Assembly (NCBI GenBank): GCA_001179505.1
Contig: CDMY01000709.1
Coordinates: 5,868-28,502 of the forward strand
Direction: 5' to 3'
Length of the DNA stretch: 22,635 bases
Source of the DNA: Vitrella brassicaformis
Taxonomy: Eukaryota; Sar; Vitrellaceae
Part shown: in pieces, positions 15,479-22,635 of the stretch
Layout of the letters: each line of letters opens with the position of its first letter
How positions within the stretch are numbered: position 1 is the first letter of the stretch
Notes under the pieces: model-generated
The model's input: only the letters and a program-made list of their open reading frames with translations
The model's database searches: none
Told to the model about the DNA's origin: nothing
Translations under genes and position numbers: made by a program

Positions 15479-16873
15479 ATGCACAAGACGACCCCTGATC
15501 CCATCAGTGCTGACCCTCCCACCGACTCTGCTTCGTCCTCTTCAAACCCGGCCGGCCGTGATGCCACGCTCGTCTACGAGGCGCAGATGAAGAAACTCGG
15601 CCTTGTCAGCACCACAGAGGCAACGGCCACTTGGACGGCCAAGGTGCAGCCCCTACTCGCAAGCCTTCCAGAGGCCATGCAGAAGCCGGTCGCGGATGTC
15701 CTCGTGTTCCAGCACAACTACACCATCGATGTGATCACCGACCTGCTTGGTGTCACGTCAGCAAAGGGCGACGAGAAAGCCGCTGACATCTGCAGCAGAC
15801 TCGACACCATGGACCTCAACGCGGCCAACTTCAAGACGGAGGTTGCCGAGGCCTTCACCCGCACCAGCACCGCCATCGCATGCCTCGACGACAAGATCAA
15901 CACGACGGAGCGCAAGATCGGGGAGGGGAAGCTTCGCATGCGCGGCGTCCGCCCCGACAGGCTGACCGACCCTGGCCAGCTGCACCGCTACGTCTACAGC
16001 GTCCTCGAGCGCGCCCAGCCGCCCATCCCCCCTCTCTCCGTCAACTTCATCTGCACGCCGGCAGGCAAGCGCGACGTCATCCTGGCCTTTGGTGATGGAC
16101 AGCTGGCTGGGCACATGCACATGCGCATGCGGCAGGGCCGCGGGCGCATCTGGTGTGGTGGGGTCGAGTATGGGCTCACATCGGTGCAAGGGCCTGACGA
16201 GTCGCTCTCGTATGCCCTCATGCTCGCGGTTGACCGCGGTATGGGCGACAAGATCGAGGTCGGCCCTGTTATCTGCCACCCCTCCCCCCACCCTGGCCCC
16301 CACACCGACGTCCGTCATCGCACCCCCACCTATATCGACCGAGCCCCGGTGCCCGTGTACATCAACGAGGCGCACGCCCTCAACTCGGCCGTTCCTGCCT
16401 GGGGTGCCCTGTCGACATCCCCGACATCCTCAGTCGCCGCACCCCTCCCCCTTCCCCCTTCCCCCGCCCGCCCTCATCCGTCGTCCGTTCCGTCTTCCTC
16501 TCCCCTGCCCCCCTCAATGGTTGCCCCTGCAGTGCCGATCGTCCCTCCAGTGACGATGACTGCACCCACCCTCACAACGGCTCGGTCGCTGCCTGCAGCA
16601 TCGTCGTCTCCGGGGGGGTCGCCGCACTCCAAACGACACCATGCTGCACCCGGTGGCGGTCCGCGTGCAGCAGCCTGTGCGCCGTCAGCACCAGCGGAGT
16701 CGCCCCGTGCAGTTCCCTCCACCCCTTCATTCGCATCCATGCCCACCTCGGCGACGTCCCGCCCAGCCTCTCGTTCTGCGAAAGGGGGACCCTCTCGAGG
16801 CCCCTCACACATCGCGTCGGTGTGCCTCAACCCGGTCAGCCGGAAATTTCGTAGCCCTCAGGCCGGCCAATGA
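15479..16873 (+). CDS. LINE ORF1-like protein, 464 aa, intact
   Basis: Uninterrupted frame. The first 30 residues are Ser/Pro-rich. Residues about 30-95 look helical. Residues about 96-148 (ICSRLDTMDL through DDKINTTERKI) could form a short coiled coil. Residues about 151-250 (RMRGVRPDRL, LSVNFICTPAGKRDVILAF, GRIWCGGVEYG) resemble the RRM-like nucleic-acid-binding module of L1 ORF1 proteins. From 265 on it is Pro/Ser/Ala low complexity with a basic end. Position directly before an endonuclease/RT ORF supports an ORF1 role: RNA binding and RNP assembly. The RRM call rests on pattern only. It shows no frame break, unlike ORF2, so it could also be younger or kept under selection. The start ATG follows a C-rich tandem repeat. 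Confidence 0.7.
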   Translation: MHKTTPDPISADPPTDSASSSSNPAGRDATLVYEAQMKKLGLVSTTEATATWTAKVQPLLASLPEAMQKPVADVLVFQHNYTIDVITDLLGVTSAKGDEKAADICSRLDTMDLNAANFKTEVAEAFTRTSTAIACLDDKINTTERKIGEGKLRMRGVRPDRLTDPGQLHRYVYSVLERAQPPIPPLSVNFICTPAGKRDVILAFGDGQLAGHMHMRMRQGRGRIWCGGVEYGLTSVQGPDESLSYALMLAVDRGMGDKIEVGPVICHPSPHPGPHTDVRHRTPTYIDRAPVPVYINEAHALNSAVPAWGALSTSPTSSVAAPLPLPPSPARPHPSSVPSSSPLPPSMVAPAVPIVPPVTMTAPTLTTARSLPAASSSPGGSPHSKRHHAAPGGGPRAAACAPSAPAESPRAVPSTPSFASMPTSATSRPASRSAKGGPSRGPSHIASVCLNPVSRKFRSPQAGQ

Positions 16874-17996
16874 TAGCTGGTGGGAATGGATGGATGGCGG
16901 GAGGGAGGGACGATGGGGATGGGCAATGGCCATGGGGGCTCTTATTGTGGGTGGTTGCCTTCTGATGGGTGTATTGTTTGTTGTATGCGTGGCCATATGC
17001 ATTTTCCTTGGTCCATTTTCCTACTCTCGTCGCTTCTGGCATGTCTGGATCACTCGTTGTGCTGCTGCGTGTGTTTGTCACTTACGTGTTCTCCTCTGCT
17101 TGGTGCCGTGGTGGGCTATGCTACGCACACTCCTACTTTGGCTCGTGTTGTGTGGATGGCTGGGAGGGGAGGGGGACGAGGTGCTCGCACTTGTTATTGG
17201 CGGCCTTGCTGTTGTCACCGTGGCAATGTGTGTCTTGGTGCATGGCTGTATCTCTCTTGTTTCTTTGCCTCCTTCTCGTTACCCTCTCTATTTACTGCCC
17301 CCTCGTCCGTCTCGGTTCATGTGGCGCCGCTGGAGGCCGCCAAGCTACTCTCGTGTTGACGTCCTTTACGACGGTACCTCCCTCGCTCTCGGGTGTGCTT
17401 GGGAGGCCACCCTCTCTATTTTTTGTGTTCTGTCGGCGCCTTAGCTGCTCGTGCGTGGACACAGCTCAGAATGCCTGCCCTTCGTCGGTGTTCTCTGTTC
17501 TCTCTTTTTTATGCGTCTTTATCCACCTGTGGGTGATGTATTCTATGGTGTATTCTATGCGGGACGGGATGGGCGGCAAGGAAGGGGAGTGGGCGTGACC
17601 GTGCGTACAGTTCATGCTGATGATGCATGTCGTGTCGCTGATGCAATGACTGCTTCGCTCTGTCTCCATGGCGTGCGAGCACCGGGCTTTATGTCTCGTT
17701 TCTCGTTCGCGAGAGGTGGCACCCAGCCTGTCATGCTTCTGCCATGCCTACTGGAGGGGCGATCAGTTCATCGTACGAGTACTTTGCATGTTGCACTACG
17801 TGCATTACGTGGGGGTGGGCTGCATGGAGCGTGCGGGTGGTATGCCGTGGTGCACGTGGGTGCGTTGGGTGTATATATGCGTTGCCCTGCTGCATTCCGT
17901 GATGTGGGCGGGTGGTGTTTGGGGACTAAGGCCTACGCGCGGCCATTAGGGGAGACGACGTCAGAGAGAGGCCAGTCAGCTCGTTCGTCTGCATCC
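16874..17996 (+). other. Spacer between ORF1 and the recognisable ORF2
   Basis: This T/G-rich stretch of 1.1 kb contains several long open frames in different phases with hydrophobic, Cys/Leu/Val-heavy translations. None has a recognisable domain and they overlap one another, so I treat them as by-products of the base composition. The frame leading into the endonuclease is open from about 17451, so ORF2 could begin earlier than the ATG at 17997; the text before that ATG looks non-conserved. Confidence 0.45.
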
Positions 17997-20900
17997 ATGA
18001 CTCGGGACGCTCCATCTGCTGGAGCGGCTCCTGCAATTCATGGCGACACTCGCAGGACAGGCTCTTCCGGTCTTTCTGATCGGCCACAGCCGGCAGAGCC
18101 AGCTGTATGTGTTGGTATGCCATGCTCTCCCCCTGCACAGCAGACATATCACTTCCTGTTCCTCAATATCCAGGGGCTGGCGGCTAAGGTTACTGGCTTT
18201 GCATCGTTATTTGATGAGCTTCTAAAGGTTGATGCGCATGGCGCTCGCTATGATTTTCTGGCTTTTGCTGAGACTTTCCACGATGAGTCGTGTGTTGATT
18301 TGACTGGCTACTCGTGTTGGCATGCCCCTCGTGCGCAAATGTTCAATCATGCCACACATACCGACGTTCTTTCTGGGGGTGTTGCTATATATGCTAGCCG
18401 TCGCGTGAGCCCTTTCGTGAAGCAGAGGCAATGTGGGATTGGAAATGTTGTTGTGGTTGAGTGTTCGCCTGCTCTACTCGGCTTGGACCGGTCTCTTTTC
18501 ATCATGGCTTGCTATGTACCGCCATGGTGTGAGTCAGACAAGCCAGGCGGGGAGTGGTGGGATGCTGTGGATGTGCTGTGTGGTACACTGACTGATGAGC
18601 GTCACTTGCTCCTGCTGGGGGACTTTAATGCACATACGTCCACACTTCCTGACACATTGAGTGCTGCTGACTATGAGGAAGTGGGAGTCGATGTTGGCAC
18701 ACTTCATCCTCTCCTCCTCACTCCCCCCTCCCGTTTGTCTGCGTGCGTGTCTCCAACTGACTTGACATGTGCCGGTCGAATGGGTTGTTGGCCGACACAT
18801 CGGGCGGTCCCCATCTACTCTCACGTCTGCTGCGACATTCGCTCAAGGCAGGGGTACTGTGATTGATTATGCTATCGCGTCTCCTCGTTTGTATTCTCTC
18901 GCTACTTACTTTGATCTTGCCCTGACTGACTTACACACACAGCATTTGGCGCTCTCTCTCGGCTTCACCGTGAGTAGTGAGCCTCATGCTGTGACTGATT
19001 TGCGTGATCGCATTCGTGCTGCGCGTCATAATCCTAGCCGTGCACTCTATCGGTGGACGGTTGGAGACTTGAATGCAATCATGTCTGACTTACTCAACGA
19101 CCCATCGCATCTGTATCTGCGTGATGAGTTGGCTGCAGCAATGCGTGTACATGACTCTGCCCGTTCTAGTGTGGCGGCTACGCGTGTACTCAACTCACTT
19201 ACTTCTATCTTCCACAAACATTCATCATATGTCGATTGCCGCCGCAAGGCAGCAGACGCGATTTTGCGTTGCTTAGATGGGCATGGTCCTCGCACTACGC
19301 TCTCTGCGCTTCCCCTCCCACTTGCTGTGCGCCGTTCTATTGCCGATGCACGTCAGGCGCATGCTGCGTATCGTGCTGCTCGTCTGACGGGCGATGCGGC
19401 CGGTCAGGCAGCTGCCTATGATGCGTTTCGGCAAAAAGGCGCATACCGTAAATCTCTCTGTGAGGGCTGTAAGCGTGATGCTATACGGGCGAAGGTCCAT
19501 GAGATTGCACTGTTGCGTCGTGTCAAGGTGAAGGATTTTTGGCGTCATTTTCATTCGTCCAGTCATTCGGTTCCTGCCCTCCCCTTACATACACCTACTC
19601 TCTCCCAGCGCGCGCAGCACTATGAGCATGTTTTTGCTGGGCCTCAGGTTGCGTACTTTGACCCGGCTGCCCCTGTCTCTGCTGCTCATCGTAATGCACA
19701 TGCTAGGCAGCGTCACGTACCTGTTGATTGGTCCGGCCTCTGCTTTCTCTGCTTCCGCTTTGGAGGCCATTCTCGCTCATTGCCCATCGACTAGCTCTTC
19801 TGGCCTTGATGGTATCACTTATCAGTTGTGAAACGTGTCGGGACGGCCGCTCTCACTGACCTCAGCCAGGTGTTCACTGCGTTTTTTCGCTCGCGTACGT
19901 GGGCGTACGCTCATGATTGTATTCTTGTTCATCCTCTGCATAAGAAGGGCCCTACTGACTTGCCTGATAATTATCGGGGCATCCACTTGCTGCCTGTCTG
20001 GGAGAAATTGTATGGTCACCTCCTAATGCCATCCTCTCTCAGACATCCACATGCCCAGAACAGGCTGGTTTTCGTAGGGATCATGGTACCATTGGCCAGT
20101 GCTTTGTGTTGGGTAGCTTGATAGAACGTGCTCGTCGTGCCAGGCAGCCACTCTATGTGTGCTTCGTTGATTTTCGTAAGGCGTTTGACTCCGTCAATCG
20201 TGAGCTCCTCTGGGATGTCCTTCGTAGGAAGGGCATTGCAGAGACTCTCGTACGGAATCTCGAAGCTCTGTATGCACGTGTGAAGGCGCGTGTTCATGGT
20301 AGCTTTGAGGGGCTGTCTGCTGTGTTTAAGGAGCTGTTCGGTGTTAAGCAAGGCGATCTCCTTGGCCCACTCTTGTCTTCTCTTTTTGTCGATGACCTGC
20401 CTGAATACATTCGCGCTGGCCGTGAGGCCACCGCCCCACTCTTGCGGCTCATCGACATTGTTGTGTTCGCTTTGTTGTACGCCGATGATCTTGCTTTGCT
20501 TGCTGTATGCGCTCCAGGCCTGCAAGAAAGCCTTGAGCCTACATCAGTGATGAGAAGAGCAGGGTGGTTATTTTTAACCCTGAGTTTGCCCCTATCCCAC
20601 CCCCCACTTTTCACTTCGGCCCTGCAACCGATGTCTTGACTCGTGAGCTCGCTTTTCGCCATCTTGGTGTATGGTTTCATGAATCGGTGGGGTGGGAGTA
20701 TCACTTGCAGGTGATGAGTGGGAAAGCAAGTACTTCTCTGAATATCCTTTACCATCGTCTTAAACGTTTGCCTGCACTGGACCCAGCAACTCTTTTCCTT
20801 CTTTTCGATACACTTGTTGCGCCTGTGTATTTGTATGGCTGTGAGTTCTGGGCGAGCCTGCCGTGTCGTCAGCTCGATAAGTTACATCGCCGGTTTCTCT

Positions 20901-22065
20901 TGCGTGTCATGCGTGTCTCATCTCGCACTAGCACGAACGCATTACTCACTGAGACCGGCCGCTTTCCCGTCCCGTATGAAGCGCGCCGGCGGCTGCTTGA
21001 TTTTCTATGTCGTATATGGAATGGTCGCTGCGGCGAGCTCGCTAGAAAGGCTCTGTCAGAAGCCCAATCTGCTTATACATCCGCACCTCAGTTCACACGT
21101 ATGCAGACAGACACCACTTACTTCTACAGACAGCACCATAATATGTATGCTCGCTTTGCTGCCGCCTTGGATCATGCAGGTCAGCGCGCTCTGATCTCTA
21201 ATTTGGTCCCATTAGTGACTCCATGTTGCATGACCTTCGTGTCGGCCATGCTAAGGCTCACTTTGCTGATCCACTCACGTCACGGTGGGACACCAACATA
21301 CGCACTCGTCATCATTCGCTGCATGATGCACCCCCTCTTCCTCCCCCCCTCTCGCTCTTTCCCTTGCCTCTGTGTCTTCTTCCATGACAATGCCCGTACG
21401 CGGATTCTCTTGCATGCACGTCAGCGTTCATTCACTGCTTCTCCTTTCTTTGGCAATGTCTTCCCTCATAGCTTTCCCGTGACCCGTCGGCCTTTTGCGC
21501 CGCGCACACAGCGTTGCCTTCTGGACAGAAGCAATCTACTCTCTCTACCTCCCTCATTATTGAGTCAGGCCAAGACTGGCTTCATCGCCTCATCCAGCCT
21601 CTGTCCACCTTTCCATGCTACTTTTCACTACCTCGACCCAAGCGTCGTGTGCTGTTCGCTTTTCGGACCGGTACATATCCCTGTGCAGTTACTGATGGGC
21701 GTATCGGTGGCCCTCCACGACTGCTGCGCTCTTGCCCGTATTGCACCGTTTTTCATTTCTTGCCTCACATGTGTGTGCCACCTGTTGAGGATGAGCTGCA
21801 CATTCTTTTCTACTGTCCCCTCTACAGCTCTGCACGAGGGGAAGTATTCCGTGTTGTTCGCATGTATGGCCTTGCGGCGTCTGATGGCAAGGTTTACTTT
21901 CGATGGGATCTCAATTATTGTGATCCTCTTGTGTTTGCCTTTTCTTTGCTCACCTCTCGCTCACTGCATGTGCATGAAGCGGTCGCCACGTTTCTGCTTT
22001 CTGCGAAAGCCTCGCGAAAGCGGTGGGTTGCGTTGCATCCGGTGCTTCCTTCTCCGGACTCGTGA
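17997..22065 (+). pseudogene. LINE ORF2 (AP endonuclease + reverse transcriptase), inactivated by multiple frameshifts and a stop
   Basis: Endonuclease: FLFLNIQGL, FLAFAETF, GGVAIYASRR, LLLLGDFNAHTS, GTVIDYAIAS, then HLALSL. Reverse transcriptase: SSSGLDGITYQL, DNYRGIHLLPVW, EQAGFRRDHGTIGQ, VDFRKAFDSVNREL (motif A), GVKQGDLLGPLL (B), LLYADDLALL (C, catalytic YADD), then FRHLGVWF. The thumb-like part has VYLYGCEFWA. The C-terminus has CPYC followed by EDELHILFYCPLY, a CCHC-like knuckle usual in LINE ORF2. These pieces lie in different frames: changes occur near 18765, 18805, 19735, 19828, 20025, 20540 and 21210, and an in-frame stop sits at 21469-21471. Around 20540 the region between YADD and VVIFNPE also seems shortened. 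The last frame ends at 22065. It cannot make a full product. Confidence 0.9.
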
Positions 22066-22155
22066 TTTTCTATGGACTCACACAGACCCTTTCTTGCGTA
22101 CCCCTTCGGGGGGCCGGGGGGCAAGGTCCCCGTGAGGTTAACGAACGAACGAACG
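22066..22155 (+). repeat. LINE 3' UTR with GC hairpin and (AACG)4 tail
   Basis: After the ORF2 stop there is a short segment with CCCC-TTC-GGGG (22101-22111) and further G/C blocks that can pair. Four AACG units follow at 22140-22155. Short tandem tails in place of poly(A) are known for several LINE clades, so this is taken as the 3' end of the element. Confidence 0.65.
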
Positions 22156-22190
22156 TACAAAGATGCCGCGAGCTAAATATATACATCAAT

Positions 22191-22635
22191 CTAGGTGTGG
22201 GGTGGATCAGTCGTGTGTGATGGGGCGGGCGTGCACCCCCGCCCCATCACACACGCAGGAGGCTGGCCTGCTCTGTTGCCCTTCTGGCCTCTCTCTCTCC
22301 TGCTGTCTGGCTATTCTATGCATCTGGGTTTACAGTGCATCAGTCGTGTGTGATGGGGCGGGCGTGCACTACTAGGCAGCTATGTTACTTCATCTTCAGC
22401 CAGTGTGTGAGCGCAGCACACACAGCATCTCATCGACACAGCATCTTTACTTGCCTGCACGTTCTGCGCCTGAGGCTGGACTGCTTTGTTGCCCTTCTGG
22501 CCTCTCTTTCCTCTGCTGTCTGGCTGTTCTGTGCATTTGGGTTTGGGTGGATCGGTCGTGTGTGATGGGGCGGGCGTGCACTACTAGGCAGCTATGTCAC
22601 TTCATCTTCAGCCAGTGTGTGAGGGGGACACACAC
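22191..22635. repeat. Tandem repeat with period of about 212 bp, running off the window
   Basis: A block with GAGGCTGG, TTGCCCTTCTGGCCTCTC and CTGCTGTCTGGCT occurs at 22259 and again at 22472. The next block, TCGTGTGTGATGGGGCGGGC with GTGCACTACTAGGCAGC, occurs at about 22341 and 22553, and its first part also at 22211. The copies differ by scattered substitutions and one or two indels. Small frames across it are by-products. It may be a satellite or minisatellite, or a subterminal repeat; the window ends within it. Confidence 0.85.
22213..22254. repeat. Perfect 17-bp inverted repeat with 8-nt loop
   Basis: The left arm GTGTGTGATGGGGCGGG at 22213-22229 is matched exactly by its reverse complement at 22238-22254. 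The loop is CGTGCACC, which itself contains the palindrome GTGCAC. Only the first copy of the surrounding repeat carries the right arm. The other two copies have ACTAC there, so the palindrome is particular to this unit. Confidence 0.92.

Larger units (their letters stand above)
15479..22155 (+). mobile_element. LINE-like non-LTR retrotransposon, two-ORF type with AP endonuclease, decayed
   Basis: Order in the element: intact ORF1, a spacer of about 1.1 kb, then remains of ORF2 with an apurinic-type endonuclease, a reverse transcriptase and a Cys/His C-terminus, then a short GC-rich 3' UTR and an (AACG)4 tail. No LTRs, RNase H domain or integrase were seen. This organisation is that of APE-type LINEs (L1-like in a broad sense). 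The 5' end may lie up to 600 bases before ORF1. No target-site duplication was recognised around the tail. ORF2 base use is plainly less GC-rich than ORF1 and the host exons. Confidence 0.88.

Noticed and set aside
15758-16375. 205-codon minus-strand frame inside ORF1
   Set aside because: It is antisense to the better-supported ORF1 and is open because of GC-rich codons.
16969-17598. Hydrophobic 209-codon open frame, like a membrane protein
   Set aside because: It overlaps other equally long frames, shows no domain or conserved pattern, and its Cys/Leu/Val bias follows from T/G-rich DNA.
21220-22135. Second half of the long open frame beginning at 20564
   Set aside because: The conserved LINE C-terminus (DLRVGHAKAHFADPL, CPYC, EDELHILFYC) lies in the neighbouring frame; the continued frame is a shadow.
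15479-22155. LTR retrotransposon or retrovirus-like element
   Set aside because: No LTRs, protease, integrase or RNase H were seen; the AP endonuclease and RT order is that of a LINE.

Overview
This looks like nuclear DNA of a unicellular eukaryote. Two genes read out divergently at the left, a third multi-exon gene faces the second one tail to tail, and the right third is a decayed non-LTR retrotransposon followed by a tandem repeat. The three main genes carry 54 introns by my hand reconstruction. Nearly all are 52 to 110 nt, and reading phase is kept through every junction. The high exon number, small introns, moderately GC-rich codons and an AP2-like DNA-binding domain fit an alveolate alga. 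A chromerid such as Vitrella brassicaformis is my best guess, but no marker in the window proves it.

Layout. 1-205: C-rich flank, starting with 22 C. 206-4698 (-): a 15-exon gene for a Patched/Dispatched-type RND membrane protein, about 1169 aa, with a possible extra 5' exon at 4790-5033. 4699-5567: divergent intergenic region, probably a shared promoter. 5568-11070 (+): a complete 26-exon gene for the spliceosomal DEAH helicase DHX8/Prp22, 1194 aa. 11226-11488 (-): an AP2-like domain fragment with a frame break. 11657-14839 (-): a 16-exon gene for a fused LeuC-LeuD-type dehydratase of the aconitase superfamily, 718 aa. 14840-15478: gene-free stretch with strong hairpins and short repeats, probably the 5' part of the mobile element. 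15479-22155 (+): a LINE-like element with an intact ORF1 and an ORF2 (endonuclease, reverse transcriptase, zinc-knuckle-like end) broken by at least seven frame changes and one stop, ending in (AACG)4. 22191-22635: a tandem repeat of about 212 bp containing a perfect 17-bp inverted repeat, running off the window.

The genes show no common pathway. DHX8 is housekeeping (mRNA release from the spliceosome), the RND protein is a membrane transporter or sterol-sensing protein, and the dehydratase is metabolic. The less ordinary signals are two phase-supported GC-AG introns in different genes, the single-chain dehydratase without an obvious organelle-targeting peptide, the broken AP2 domain, the contrast between intact ORF1 and ruined ORF2, and the terminal repeat with its cruciform-capable palindrome. 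I found no convincing new multi-gene system.
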